From assembly GCF_000015725.1 (NCBI RefSeq), contig NC_008826.1, positions 535,445 through 599,444 on the forward strand: a stretch of 64,000 bases of DNA, read 5' to 3'. The notes below the pieces were generated by a model, which was given only the letters and a program-made list of their open reading frames with translations, had not been told where the DNA came from and did not search any database. The translations under genes were made by a program, and so were the position numbers. Positions 35,102 through 44,570 of the stretch are shown piece by piece; the stretch's first letter is position 1; each line of letters opens with the position of its first letter. The DNA is from Methylibium petroleiphilum PM1. Lineage in GTDB: Bacteria > Pseudomonadota > Gammaproteobacteria > Burkholderiales > Burkholderiaceae_C.

Positions 35102-37024
35102 ATGGATGTCGGACTTGCCCTGGTCGGGGCAGCGCTGGTTGCCCTCGTGGCGGGCTTCCTTCTTGGCCGGCTCTCGGCGAAAGGCCAGGCCGCACAAGCA
35201 CGTGCCGAGACGCAGGTCGAGCTGGCCAAGCTCACGGAGCGGCTGGCCGCGACGGCCTCCGCCTTGGAGAGCGAGCGGGAGCAGCACCGGGCCCTGCGGC
35301 TAGAGGCTGACGGCTGGCGCCGGGAGCTGGATGAGGCTTCCAATCAGATTGCCACGCTCACCGAGCGCGCCGGCCGTGTCCCGGTCCTCGAGCTCGAGGT
35401 CAACGCAATGGGGGCGGCGCTGGAAGAGCGAGCCGACGAGCTACGCCAAGTCTCGACTGCAAACGGCGAGAACTCCGTGAGGGCTGGCCAACTGGCCCAG
35501 CAGCTCACAGACGCGCAGACACTCGGCTCCGAGCTTCAACAGAAGCTCGATGCGGCCACTGCTGGGCTTCAGGAGGCCAATGAAGCTCGCGCGGCGCTCG
35601 AGCAGCAGGTACAGCGCGTGTCACCCCTGGAGCAGGAGCTCACGCGCGTCCAGGGCCTCCTGGGCACGTTCAAGGACCAGCTTGCCGAGCTGCGTGAAGC
35701 TGCCGGCCGGGAGGCCGGCCGCCTGATGGCCGAGCTCCTCGCAGAGCGAGAGGCACACGACAAGGCGAAGGCCGAGCTCACGGGCCTGAAGACTGCCAAG
35801 GACACCCTGGACGCCAAGGTCGTCGAGATGACGGCAGAGCTCACGGAGCTTCGCACCCGCAGCGAGCAGGACCGTCAGCACGCAGAGGAGAAGCTCGAGC
35901 TGCTTGTCAACGCCAAGAACGCGCTCTCCGAGCAATTCAGGAACCTGGCCAACGACATCCTCGAGGACAAGTCCAAGCGCTTCGCCGAGCAGAACCAGGC
36001 GTCGCTCGGCCAGCTGTTGGAACCGCTGAGGAACCAGCTCAGCGAGTTCAAGGGCAAGGTCGAGGAGGTCTACGTCCAGGAGGGCAAGGACCGCTCTGCG
36101 CTCGCGCAGCAGGTGAAGCAGCTCGTTGAGCTGAACCAGACGCTCAGTCAAGACGCGAAGAATCTGACCCAGGCGCTCAAGGGCCAAGCAAAGACCCAGG
36201 GCAACTGGGGCGAGCTCATCCTCGAGCGCGTGCTGGAGGCTTCCGGCCTACGCAAGGGCTTCGAGTACAAGGTCCAGGACAGCCAGACGCTTGCCGACGG
36301 CAGCCGCCTGCAGCCCGACGTCGTCATCGAGCTTCCCGAGGACCGCAAGCTCGTCGTCGACGCGAAGGTGTCGCTGGTCGCCTACGACCGCTACGTCTCC
36401 GCGGAGACAGACGAGTCCCGCAGCGCAGCCGTGAAGCAGCACCTTGGCTCGGTACGTGCACACATCAAGAGCCTCTCCGACAAGCGCTACCAAGAGCTCT
36501 ACGGCATGCAGTCGCCGGACTTCGTGCTCGCCTTCGTGCCGGTGGAGCCGGCCTTCATGCTGGCCGTCACCCACGACAGCGAGCTCTTCATGGACGCCTG
36601 GAACCGCAGCGTCCTGCTGGTGAGCCCCTCAACGCTGCTCTTCGTCGTGCGAACGGTGGCGCACCTCTGGAAGCAGGAGTTCCAGAGCCGCAACGCCCAG
36701 GACATCGCAAAGCGCGGCGCCGAGCTCTACGACAAGCTCTGCGGCTTCGTCGGCGACCTGCAGAAGGTCGGCGAGCGGCTGGAGCAGGCGAAGACGGCGT
36801 ACGACGAGGCCCAAAGCAAGCTCTCCACCGGCCGCGGCAACGCCATCCGGCAAGCCGAGATGCTCAAGAAGCTCGGCGTGAGGCCCAGCAAGGCCTTGCC
36901 AGCCGCTCTGGTCCAGGATGCCGGCTCAGACGAAGAGGAAATCGTGGTGCCCGCCCTGGCCGCTCTCACCGCTCCCACCTCCAGCGGCGTCGGCGAGCCG
37001 CCCGAACCGGTGGTTGCCCAGTAG
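35102..37024 (+). CDS. rmuC: DNA recombination protein RmuC homologue
   Basis: RmuC is a membrane-anchored coiled-coil protein with a PD-(D/E)XK-like domain that limits inversions and other recombination. An N-terminal helix (VGLALVGAALVALVAGFLLGR) anchors it, a long coiled coil covers about 25-330, and the RmuC domain follows with GNWGELILERVLEASGLRKG and LQPDVVIELPEDRKLVVDAK (the nuclease-like Asp/Glu/Lys set), then SPDFVLAFVPVEPAF. ATG 35102 has GGGAG at the right distance; an alternative ATG is at 35096. About 640 aa, longer than E. coli RmuC, mainly in the coiled coil. It has no Arg-rich tail. Confidence 0.93.
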   Translation: MDVGLALVGAALVALVAGFLLGRLSAKGQAAQARAETQVELAKLTERLAATASALESEREQHRALRLEADGWRRELDEASNQIATLTERAGRVPVLELEVNAMGAALEERADELRQVSTANGENSVRAGQLAQQLTDAQTLGSELQQKLDAATAGLQEANEARAALEQQVQRVSPLEQELTRVQGLLGTFKDQLAELREAAGREAGRLMAELLAEREAHDKAKAELTGLKTAKDTLDAKVVEMTAELTELRTRSEQDRQHAEEKLELLVNAKNALSEQFRNLANDILEDKSKRFAEQNQASLGQLLEPLRNQLSEFKGKVEEVYVQEGKDRSALAQQVKQLVELNQTLSQDAKNLTQALKGQAKTQGNWGELILERVLEASGLRKGFEYKVQDSQTLADGSRLQPDVVIELPEDRKLVVDAKVSLVAYDRYVSAETDESRSAAVKQHLGSVRAHIKSLSDKRYQELYGMQSPDFVLAFVPVEPAFMLAVTHDSELFMDAWNRSVLLVSPSTLLFVVRTVAHLWKQEFQSRNAQDIAKRGAELYDKLCGFVGDLQKVGERLEQAKTAYDEAQSKLSTGRGNAIRQAEMLKKLGVRPSKALPAALVQDAGSDEEEIVVPALAALTAPTSSGVGEPPEPVVAQ

Positions 37025-37404
37025 GCCTTCCTTGTTGAGCTCGACGCCCAGGCCTGCGGACGGAGACGCGAGGCAGCGGACCGCGTGCTGACTTCAGAGC
37101 CCTGCTTCGCGCAGGCGCTGAAGCAGGTCCTTCTCCGGCGCAGGACCAGCCGTGGACGTCGGCTCAGGCGCCCGGCGTCGCCTCTTCTTGAGCGCGGCCA
37201 AGGCTTGGCGGGAGCGATGCAGGGTCGCCGCGGCGAACGTGCTCTTCATGAGATGTGCCCAGTGCTGTGGCCGAAGTCTCCCAAGACCGTGTGACTGCGC
37301 CATGGCGCCACTCGAGTTCGGACTGCGGCTCTCACTCGGATAACGGCACCCGAGCGCATGTGGGCGATAGGGACAACCCAGGGCCGAAGCCAAGCTTCTC
37401 CGAC

Positions 37405-37815
37405 TCAGCTGAGCAGTTCGGCGCGCGGCAGCTTGGCGGCTCCGGCATCGAAGGTCACGAAGCGAGCGCGCCCCAGATGCGTGCTGCGCGCAAGCAGGAG
37501 GCAGTCCGCGAAGTCCGAGGACGGGTAATTCGCCCCCAGATACAGCGCCTCCTCGAGTGTCGCCGCGTCCTCCAGTTCGATGCCGGGCGTCTCAAGCAGC
37601 ATCGTGAAGGCGCCTGCTATTTCGCTCTTGTCCAACTTGTACTTGCTGCGCAGCATCCACTCCGTCTCCAGGAGCGCGCATAGCGTGACCAGGAGCGGCT
37701 CGCCCGAACTCTCGGCCGATTTCACAAGGCGCTTGGCCGCGCGGCTTTGCTCCGGGGCTGTCTGATCCTGGACAAAGATACGCACGAGCACGTTGGTGTC
37801 GATCGCGATGCTCAT
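37405..37815 (-). CDS. PIN-domain toxin (VapC-type ribonuclease)
   Basis: A 136-aa PIN protein: DTNVLVR with Asp 6, the central Glu in LLETEWML and the distal acids in NYPSSDFADCLLLARS, ending in VTFDAGAAKL. VapC toxins cut specific RNAs and are held inactive by the antitoxin encoded just before. Its ATG overlaps the antitoxin stop (ATGA at 37812-37815), the usual coupling of such pairs. The 37025-37404 stretch between rmuC and this gene shows no convincing gene. Confidence 0.9.
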   Translation of the reverse strand: MSIAIDTNVLVRIFVQDQTAPEQSRAAKRLVKSAESSGEPLLVTLCALLETEWMLRSKYKLDKSEIAGAFTMLLETPGIELEDAATLEEALYLGANYPSSDFADCLLLARSTHLGRARFVTFDAGAAKLPRAELLS

Positions 37816-38048
37816 TCCGCGAACGGCTTCATCTCGTCAACGGAAACGCCCGGCTGCTCGGGCCGGTTGAGGATGCCGACCAGGTCGGACAGGCGCCTTG
37901 TCTTTGGCCTCACCACGACGGTGCCGTTGCTCAGGATGGTCCAGGCGATCTTGTCGCCTGCTTGGAGGCCAAGCCGCTCCCGGATGTCCCGGGGGATGGT
38001 GACTTGGCCCTTCACGGACATGGTGGTCGGCTCGGACATGGCAGGCAT
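37812..38048 (-). CDS. AbrB/MazE-type antitoxin
   Basis: A swapped-hairpin AbrB domain occupies most of the 78 residues: MSVKGQVTIPRDIRERLGLQAGDKIAW and NGTVVVRP, followed by a toxin-binding tail (LSDLVGILNRPEQPGVSVDEM). It binds its own promoter and neutralises the PIN toxin encoded next. Starts at 38048 or at the Met of MSEPTT (38036) are both possible. It lies back to back with imuA. Confidence 0.92.
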   Translation of the reverse strand: MPAMSEPTTMSVKGQVTIPRDIRERLGLQAGDKIAWTILSNGTVVVRPKTRRLSDLVGILNRPEQPGVSVDEMKPFAE

Positions 38049-38172
38049 CCAGTATTACGATTTTCGATATCGTAAAGCGCTCCGCGACACTTCGACCGCG
38101 TTCGTGCGGAAAGCCCAGCCTGGATCGATGCCTTGGCGTTGCAGGTCGACAGAGATCGTTGGGGAGGCCATA

Positions 38173-38188
38173 CTGTATGCCCATACAG
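38173..38188 (+). promoter_or_regulatory. LexA (SOS) box upstream of imuA
   Basis: CTGTATGCCCATACAG is a perfect match to CTGT-N8-ACAG and an extended palindrome with the flanking TA. It ends 10 bp before the imuA ATG, so LexA binding would block the imu promoter directly. Confidence 0.92.
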
Positions 38189-38198
38189 TCTCTTGGTC

Positions 38199-39017
38199 AT
38201 GAATCCCCTGCCCCTATGGGCGACCGACGCTGAGCCGTCTTCGCCCGCTTCATCGTCGCCACGTGCTCCGGTCGGGAGCGTGCCGGCACACCTCGAGGCG
38301 GCAGTGTGGAAGGCCAATGAGTTCGGAACGCCGCTCACGGCCGTCTTGAAGTCAGGGTGGAGCTCCCTAGACGCCGAGCTTCCGGGCGGCGGGTGGCCGT
38401 GCCGGTCCCTCACGGAAGTGCTGCAACCGCAGCCTTCGGTATGCGAGTGGCGCCTCCTCGGCCCGGCGCTGCGAAGCGTTGTCGCCGCAGGGCAGCATGT
38501 GGTGGTCGTCGGGCCGCCCAAGCGCCCCCACATGCCGGGCCTGCGCCACGCAGGTCTCGACGAGAAGCACTTCGTCTGGGTGCAGGCCGAGACGCCGGCT
38601 GAGCGCCTATGGGTCACCGAGCAGCTCGTGAAGTCGAACGCCGCCGGCGCCCTGCTCGCCTGGTTGCCTCAGGCGCGCGCCGAGCAGATTCGCCGGCTTC
38701 AGGTCTGCGCACAGGCCTGTGACGGCCCCGCCTTCCTGTTCCGGCCTGACACCGCTCGGCACGAGGCCTCGGCCGCACCGCTGCGCCTGACTGCGACCTT
38801 CGGGCTCGACTGGGAGCTCCTGGTGCACGTGCTCAAGCGAAAGGGGCCGCGCCATGAGGGTGTCATCCGCCTCGAGTCCGTGCCCGGCGGCTTGGAGACT
38901 GTGCTCACACCGCGGCTGAAAAGGCCGAGCCGACTGATTTCTCACCGCGAGGTGCGCCCCGATGTACTGGGCAGCACTCCTGCTCGACAAGCCCTCCGAC
39001 GCCGCGTCGCTGCATGA
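38199..39017 (+). CDS. imuA: ImuA, SOS mutagenesis accessory protein
   Basis: ImuA is a RecA/SulA-like protein that works with ImuB and DnaE2 in error-prone translesion synthesis. Recognisable features are LDAELPGGGWPCRSLTEVLQ, the VVVVGPPKRPHMPGL segment and ERLWVTEQLVKSNAAGALLAWLP, as in other ImuA proteins. The ATG is taken 10 bp after the LexA box. About 272 aa. The 3' end overlaps imuB by 56 bp in another frame. It ends in ALRRRVAA, which superficially resembles the array tails but lacks the rest of the module. Confidence 0.9.
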   Translation: MNPLPLWATDAEPSSPASSSPRAPVGSVPAHLEAAVWKANEFGTPLTAVLKSGWSSLDAELPGGGWPCRSLTEVLQPQPSVCEWRLLGPALRSVVAAGQHVVVVGPPKRPHMPGLRHAGLDEKHFVWVQAETPAERLWVTEQLVKSNAAGALLAWLPQARAEQIRRLQVCAQACDGPAFLFRPDTARHEASAAPLRLTATFGLDWELLVHVLKRKGPRHEGVIRLESVPGGLETVLTPRLKRPSRLISHREVRPDVLGSTPARQALRRRVAA

Positions 39018-40269
39018 TGACCTTCAAGGCCTTGCCACCTGGGCGCTCCAATGGACGCCCCGCGTTGCAATCGTCGACGAAGCGGTTGTCATGGAGGTCG
39101 AGGCGTCGCTGCGCCTCTTCGGCGGCAAGCGTGCGCTGCGAGAGCGGATTCGCACCGAGGGCGCTGAGCTAGGCGTCGCGGTCGCCAGCTGGGCGTCAAC
39201 GAGTCTGGCCGCCCTCGCCTTCGCCCGGGCCGGCGTCGAGAACGGCTTCGCCCGACCTCTGACCGAGGGGCTCGACCGGCTGCCGCTTGAGGTGCTGAGC
39301 GCCTCGGGGCCGCACCGACCCACCCTGGCCCGCCTGGGGTGCAAGACGCTGGGTGACGTCCGCAAGCTTCCGCGCGGGGGCGTGAGCCGGCGGTTCGACA
39401 AGGAACTCCTGACGGCGCTGGATCAGGCCTACGGTCTGCGGCCAGAGGCGCATGCCTGGGTCGAGCTCCCCGAGCAGTTCCGCGCCCGCCTGGAGCTGAT
39501 GTCTCGCGTGGAGCTGGCGGCGGCGATGATGTTCGGCGTCCGGCGGCTCATCCTGCAGATGTGTGGGTGGCTTGCTGCTCGGCACAGCGGCGCCGGCGGC
39601 TTCGTGCTGCGCTGGGCCCACGACGCCATGCGCTCGAAGTCCGCGGGCGAAGGGGGCCAGCTCACCATCCGCACCGGGGAGCCGACTCGTAGTGCCGAGC
39701 ACTTCAGCCGCCTGCTCAACGAGCACTTGGCCAAGACCGAGCTGCTGGCGCCGGTGGGTGACCTCGAGCTCGAGGCGGTCGATGTCCAGGCGCTCGAGGA
39801 GACGAGCGGGTCGCTTTTGCCGGACACGGTCCGCCAGGGCGAGACCCTGCGCGAGGTGCTCGAGCGCATCTCGGCGCGCCTGGGTCCGGAGCGTGTGCTG
39901 CGGCCGGTCGTGACCGAAGACCATCGCCTCGAATGGGCCCAGTGCTGGCAGCCGGCCGCGGAGAAGCTGCCGCGGGAGTCGTCTTGCCTTGACGTGCCGC
40001 AGCCGAGCTGGGTCCTGCCGGAGCCGCTGAAGTTGGCCACCCGTGGCCCCAAGCCGATGTACCAGGGCGAGCTGCACCTGCTGGCCGGGCCGCACCGGGT
40101 CGAGGGCGGATGGTGGCATCGCGTCCAGACTCCGAGTGGGCAGGACAACCGGCACGTGCAGCGGGACTACTGGGTGGCACTCTCCGAGAGCGCCGGAGTG
40201 CTCTGGGTCTTCCAGGAGCGCCTGGCGGACGAAGATGCCGCCTGGTACCTCCATGGCATCTTTGCCTGA
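38962..40269 (+). CDS. imuB: ImuB, Y-family polymerase-like protein
   Basis: ImuB resembles Y-family DNA polymerases but is catalytically dead in studied cases, acting as the clamp-binding hub of the mutasome. The N-terminus (MYWAALLLDK, VVMEVEASLRLFGG) lacks the paired acidic residues of active polymerases. The helix-hairpin-helix region (LARLGCKTLGDVRKLPRGGVSRRF) and little-finger region follow. 435 aa. It starts inside imuA and is followed 9 bp later by dnaE2, so the three are one SOS operon. Confidence 0.92.
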   Translation: MYWAALLLDKPSDAASLHDDLQGLATWALQWTPRVAIVDEAVVMEVEASLRLFGGKRALRERIRTEGAELGVAVASWASTSLAALAFARAGVENGFARPLTEGLDRLPLEVLSASGPHRPTLARLGCKTLGDVRKLPRGGVSRRFDKELLTALDQAYGLRPEAHAWVELPEQFRARLELMSRVELAAAMMFGVRRLILQMCGWLAARHSGAGGFVLRWAHDAMRSKSAGEGGQLTIRTGEPTRSAEHFSRLLNEHLAKTELLAPVGDLELEAVDVQALEETSGSLLPDTVRQGETLREVLERISARLGPERVLRPVVTEDHRLEWAQCWQPAAEKLPRESSCLDVPQPSWVLPEPLKLATRGPKPMYQGELHLLAGPHRVEGGWWHRVQTPSGQDNRHVQRDYWVALSESAGVLWVFQERLADEDAAWYLHGIFA

Positions 40270-40278
40270 GGCCCGCTG

Positions 40279-43200
40279 ATGCTGCACATGGGCATCCCCG
40301 CCTACGCCGAGCTGCGGTGCCTCTCGGCCTTCAGCTTCCTCCGCGGCGCCAGCATGCCGGAGGAGCTCGTCGAGCGCGCCAAGGAGCTCGGCTACAGCGC
40401 GCTGGCCATCACGGACGAGTGCTCGGTCGCCGGCGTCGTGCGCGCCCACGTGACTGCCAAGGAGCAAGGTCTCCCTCTCATCATCGGCTCGCAGTTCCAG
40501 CTCGAGGACGCGCCCTTCACCCTGGTGGTTCTGGCCCAGACGCTGCAGGGCTACGGAAACCTGTGCGAGTTCATCACGAAGCTTCGGATGGCCTCGCCGA
40601 AGGGCACCTACCGGCTGCAGCTGACCGATGTCCTGCCGGGCCCGCTCGCCGAGTGCCTGGTGCTCGTTGCCCCGGACCGGACGGCCTTCCCCGAGGAGCT
40701 GCTCAAGGTTGCCCGCTGGATGCTCACGCATTTCAGCGGCCGCTGCTGGCTCGCCGTCGAGCTGCTGCGGCTGCTGGATGACGAGATGTGGCTGCACAAG
40801 CTGCGCGAGGTCAGCGAGCTCACGGCCATCCCGCTCGTCGCCACGGGAGACGTGCACGTGCATGTGCGCTCCCGCAAGGCGCTTCAGGACGTGATGACCG
40901 CCACGCGCGTCGGCAAGCCGCTCACCGGGTGCGGCGGCGCCCTGCAGCCCAACGCCGAGCGCCATCTGCGCACCCGACTCAGGCTGGCACAGACCTATCC
41001 CGAAGAGCTGCTCACCGAGACTTCCCGCGTCGCCAGCCTGTGCAGCTTCTCGCTGGACGAGCTCAAGTACCAGTACCCCGCCGAGGTGGTGCCTGTCGGC
41101 GAGACCGCGTCCTCCTTCCTGCGCCGGCTCACCTACGAGGGTGCAGGCCGCCGTTGGCCGGAAGGCATGCAGGCGAAGGTGCAGACCCAGATCGAGCACG
41201 AGCTCAAGCTCATCAGCGAGCTGGGCTACGAGCACTACTTCCTGACCGTCGCGGACATCGTCAACTTCGCCCGCTCGCGCCACATCCTCTGCCAGGGCCG
41301 CGGGAGCGCCGCCAACAGCGTGGTCTGCTACTGCCTGGGAGTGACCGAGGTCGACCCGGCACGCATGAGCGTGCTCTTCGAGCGCTTCATCTCCAAGGAA
41401 CGCAACGAGCCGCCGGACATCGACGTCGACTTCGAGCACGAGCGTCGCGAGGAGGTCATCCATTACCTCTACGGCAAGTACGGCCGGCACAGGGCGGGGC
41501 TCACCGCCACCGTCATCAGCTACCGCCCGAAGTCCGCCATCCGCGACGTCGGCAAGGCGCTCGGCTTCGACCTGGAGACCGTCGACCGGGTCGCCAAGAA
41601 CCACATGTGGTTCGAGGGCCGCCAGGTGCTGACCGAACGCATGGCCGAGGTGGGACTCAACCCGGAGGACCTGGCCGTCAAGCAGCTGCTCGCCCTCACC
41701 GGCCAGCTCATCGGCATGCCGCGGCACCTCTCGCAGCACGTAGGCGGGTTCGTTCTGACCAAGGGTCCGCTCAGTCGCATGGTTCCCATCGAGAACGCGG
41801 CGATGGAAGACCGCACGGTCATCGAGTGGGACAAGGACGACCTGGACGCGCTGGGCCTCCTGAAGGTGGACGTACTGGCGCTCGGGATGCTCACCGCCAT
41901 CCGCAAGAGCCTGGAGTTCATCGGCCAGCGCAAGGGCTACCGCTTCGAGATGCAGGACATCCCGGCCGAGGACCCCGAGACCTACCGGATGATTTCCAAG
42001 GCGGACACGGTGGGCGTGTTCCAGATCGAGAGCCGCGCCCAGATGAGCATGCTGCCGCGCATGAAGCCCGAGTGCTTCTACGACCTGGTCATCGAGGTCG
42101 CCATCGTGCGCCCGGGCCCGATCCAGGGCGGCATGGTCCACCCGTACCTCAACCGCCGCCAGGGCAAGGAGCCGGTGGTCTACCCCAGCGAAGCACTCAA
42201 GGAGGCGCTGGGCCGCACGCTCGGCGTGCCGGTCTTCCAAGAGCAGGTGATGCAGGTGGCCATCCTCGCCGCTGGCTTCACGCCAGGCGAGGCGGACCAG
42301 CTGCGCCGCTCGATGGCCGCGTGGAAGCGCAAGGGCGGCCTGGACCAGTATTACTCGCGCATCGTCGACGGCATGACCGCGCGCGGCTACGAGAAGGCGT
42401 TTGCGGAGCAAATCTTCCAGCAGATTCACGGCTTCTCGGAGTACGGCTTCCCCGAGTCGCACGCCGCCTCGTTCGCCCTGCTGGTCTACGCCTCCTGCTG
42501 GATCAAGTGCCACCACCCGGCCGAGTTCCTGGCTGCCATGCTCAACAGCCAGCCGTTGGGCTTCTACACCCCCTCGCAGCTCGTGCAGGACGCCAAGCGC
42601 CACGGCGTAGACGTGCGCCCGGTCGACGTCATGTACAGCGACTGGGACTGCACGCTCGAAGGCCTGCCGCATCCGCCGGCAGTGCGCCTTGGGCTGCGCC
42701 AGGTGTCGGGCCTTAAGGCGGAGTCCGTGCAGCGCCTGGTCGCCGCGCGTCAGGAGGCCCCGTTCGACAACGCCGAGGATCTGGCTCGACGGGCAGCACT
42801 GGAGCAGCACGAGATGAAGCTTCTGGCGGCGGCCGACGCACTCATGAGCCTCTCGGGCCACCGGCGTCAGCAGGTATGGGACGCCGCGGCCCTGCGGTCG
42901 ACTCCGAAGTTGCTTCGAGACGCGCCGGTCGACGAGGAGTTCCTCGAGCTACCGGAGGCGCCCGAGGGAGAGGAAATCGTCTGGGACTACGCCTCAACGG
43001 GTCTCACACTGCGCCGGCATCCACTCGCCCTTCTTCGCCCCCAGCTCGAGGCTCGTCGACTCCTTACGGCCGAGCAGCTGGACCGGCTGCCAAACGGGCG
43101 GCACGTGGGCACCTGCGGCATCGTGACCCTCCGTCAGCAGCCGGATACGGCCAACGGCGTCATCTTCGTCTCGCTCGAAGACGAAACCGGCGTGGTCCAG

Positions 43201-43380
43201 GTGATTTGCTGGAAGAGCATCCGCGAGCAGCAGAGAGCGGAGCTTCTGAAGTCGCGGCTGCTCGCCGTGTACGGGAAGTGGCAGCGGCAGGGCGATGTGC
43301 GCAATCTCGTCGCGGAGCGGCTCGAAGACTTGACCCCCCTCCTTGGCCGTCTGACGACCGAGTCAAGGAACTTCCACTGA
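40279..43380 (+). CDS. dnaE2: Error-prone DNA polymerase III alpha subunit DnaE2 (ImuC)
   Basis: C-family polymerase for damage-induced mutagenesis. The PHP domain begins AELRCLSAFSFLRGAS and includes LAITDECSVAG. The palm has CQGRGSAANSVVCYCLG and PPDIDVDFEHERREEV, with the paired catalytic Asp residues of DIDVDF. The fingers and HhH region follow (FQEQVMQVAILAAGFTPGEAD; YGFPESHAASFALLVYAS), and a C-terminal OB fold (GIVTLRQQPDTANGVIFVSLEDETG). 1033 aa, full length. The start at 40279 or at ATG 40288 is uncertain. Regulated with imuAB by the LexA box. Confidence 0.96.
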   Translation: MLHMGIPAYAELRCLSAFSFLRGASMPEELVERAKELGYSALAITDECSVAGVVRAHVTAKEQGLPLIIGSQFQLEDAPFTLVVLAQTLQGYGNLCEFITKLRMASPKGTYRLQLTDVLPGPLAECLVLVAPDRTAFPEELLKVARWMLTHFSGRCWLAVELLRLLDDEMWLHKLREVSELTAIPLVATGDVHVHVRSRKALQDVMTATRVGKPLTGCGGALQPNAERHLRTRLRLAQTYPEELLTETSRVASLCSFSLDELKYQYPAEVVPVGETASSFLRRLTYEGAGRRWPEGMQAKVQTQIEHELKLISELGYEHYFLTVADIVNFARSRHILCQGRGSAANSVVCYCLGVTEVDPARMSVLFERFISKERNEPPDIDVDFEHERREEVIHYLYGKYGRHRAGLTATVISYRPKSAIRDVGKALGFDLETVDRVAKNHMWFEGRQVLTERMAEVGLNPEDLAVKQLLALTGQLIGMPRHLSQHVGGFVLTKGPLSRMVPIENAAMEDRTVIEWDKDDLDALGLLKVDVLALGMLTAIRKSLEFIGQRKGYRFEMQDIPAEDPETYRMISKADTVGVFQIESRAQMSMLPRMKPECFYDLVIEVAIVRPGPIQGGMVHPYLNRRQGKEPVVYPSEALKEALGRTLGVPVFQEQVMQVAILAAGFTPGEADQLRRSMAAWKRKGGLDQYYSRIVDGMTARGYEKAFAEQIFQQIHGFSEYGFPESHAASFALLVYASCWIKCHHPAEFLAAMLNSQPLGFYTPSQLVQDAKRHGVDVRPVDVMYSDWDCTLEGLPHPPAVRLGLRQVSGLKAESVQRLVAARQEAPFDNAEDLARRAALEQHEMKLLAAADALMSLSGHRRQQVWDAAALRSTPKLLRDAPVDEEFLELPEAPEGEEIVWDYASTGLTLRRHPLALLRPQLEARRLLTAEQLDRLPNGRHVGTCGIVTLRQQPDTANGVIFVSLEDETGVVQVICWKSIREQQRAELLKSRLLAVYGKWQRQGDVRNLVAERLEDLTPLLGRLTTESRNFH

Positions 43381-43473
43381 AGAACAGATGACTGCGGGCC
43401 TCGTGCGCGACCGCGCGATGTACGTCGGCTTCCTGGTGCGCCCCCTGGGGACCGCCAGGGCGCGCGCAGACTG

Positions 43474-44166
43474 CTACGCCGCGTCGTTCGCGTTGGAGGC
43501 GCCTCTCAGAGCCATCCACTGCATGGGGATGTCCTCGAGCAGCTTGCTCACGGACAGATGCGCCGGCGTAATGCCGAGATTGGCTGCAGGGTCGAGCGTC
43601 TCGTTCGCCACGACGCCGTAGGCGTCTGCATACAGCTGGCTGCAGATGGTCGCGCGCGCGCTCAGCACACGCGGTCGATCCCCGCGCCACCCGCCACGGG
43701 CTTGCCAGAGCAGCTGAAGCACCGACAGGAAGGAGTAGCGGTAGTTCAGCTTCAGTGCGGCGTCCAAGGCGATCTTGCAGCCGTGGAGCTCAGACAACTT
43801 TGGGTTGCGGCGAAAGCGCAGCCTGTACTTGCCGGCCGTGTACTTGAAGATGGAGTCGACCCGCACGCCCGTCAGCTGCGCCTCGCAGACCTGCTGGTAG
43901 CCGACGTAGACCGCTGCGTGGTGCCACTGCGCATGCCAGTCGTCGAAGCCCGCGCGACGCTGCACTCGGCGTATTGACTCGGAAACCAGAGGCTCGCCGA
44001 CGTGGCTGACCAGGATCAGGTCGCCCGCGCGCAAGTTGCCTATCGACGGCATGAAGCCGAAGGCGCGGACCGCCGGAAACAGCTGTCCCGGCGGGTCCGG
44101 GTGCTGGATGGCCTGGCTGGTGTCTCTGGGGTCTAGATACGTTCTCTCGCTGACCGGCGGAGCCAC
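43474..44166 (-). CDS. Permuted papain-like (YiiX/NlpC-P60-type) protein
   Basis: A 230-aa protein with a pattern of circularly permuted NlpC/P60-like enzymes: RAGDLILVSHVG, the presumed catalytic His in QWHHAAVYVGY, and the Cys in ARATICSQLYADAYG, in His-before-Cys order. Such enzymes act on amide or ester bonds in cell-wall peptides or lipids. No signal peptide is visible, so it is probably cytosolic. It lies tail to tail with dnaE2 and 2 bp after the cold-shock-like gene on the same strand. Confidence 0.65.
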   Translation of the reverse strand: MAPPVSERTYLDPRDTSQAIQHPDPPGQLFPAVRAFGFMPSIGNLRAGDLILVSHVGEPLVSESIRRVQRRAGFDDWHAQWHHAAVYVGYQQVCEAQLTGVRVDSIFKYTAGKYRLRFRRNPKLSELHGCKIALDAALKLNYRYSFLSVLQLLWQARGGWRGDRPRVLSARATICSQLYADAYGVVANETLDPAANLGITPAHLSVSKLLEDIPMQWMALRGASNANDAA

Positions 44167-44168
44167 GA

Positions 44169-44400
44169 TCAGGAGATGACGAGCTCGTCCACGCGACCGT
44201 GTCCGCTTACGCGAAACTTCACTGGCTTCCCGACGGTGAGCATGCGCGCTTGGGAGTGCTTGAGGGCCGTGCCGAAGACGAAGATGTAGCGGTGCTGGCC
44301 GTCTGCATCGTCCACGTAGCCGAAGCCTGCCTTCTGGTTCAGGCTCGCAACGGTGCCAGCCTTGAGGCCTTCAGTCGTCGGTGCTTGAGTCGTTTCCATG
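44169..44400 (-). CDS. Small cold-shock-domain-like protein
   Basis: A 77-aa protein with a CSD-like core: GTVASLNQKAGFGYVDDADGQ, YIFVFGTALK and GKPVKFRVSGHGRVDELVI, matching the GxVKxFNxxKGFGFIxxxDG...DVFVH plan with the second RNP motif (YIFVF). It may bind single-stranded RNA or DNA. ATG 44400 gives the family length; the open frame runs further upstream. It is followed 2 bp later by the papain-like gene, so the two are probably cotranscribed. Confidence 0.65.
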
Positions 44401-44570
44401 GCAAGTTCCACTAGCGCTTGGCAAGCAAGTCTAGCGCCAAGCACCACGCAGTGCGTGGCCATTGGCCGGCGCCCCTAAGAGCAGCCATGGCGCCCGCGTA
44501 GCCCGAAGCACAAGGGGCCCGCGGCGCGAGCCGCGAGCCGCGAGCCCCTTTGCGCTGGGACGCCTAACGG

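Noticed and set aside
37094..37393. A 99-codon minus-strand ORF between rmuC and the PIN toxin, with a KKRRRR stretch
   Set aside because: No ribosome site, no family, and the basic stretch is internal rather than terminal. Could hide a 51-residue protein, but support is too weak.
38199..39017. ImuA ending ALRRRVAA as another tail-module protein
   Set aside because: It lacks the MRRR-type element and the Pro/Ala linker, and its end overlaps the imuB coding sequence, which alone constrains it.
40788..42716. A 642-codon plus-strand open frame inside dnaE2
   Set aside because: Out-of-frame reading of a GC-rich gene; Arg/Gly/Pro/Ala-rich with no domain.
39196..42861. A 1221-codon open frame on the minus strand
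   Set aside because: It lies antisense to imuB and dnaE2, which have clear family motifs. The frame is open only because of high third-position GC, and its translation is low-complexity (Leu/Ala/Arg/His) with no family signal.
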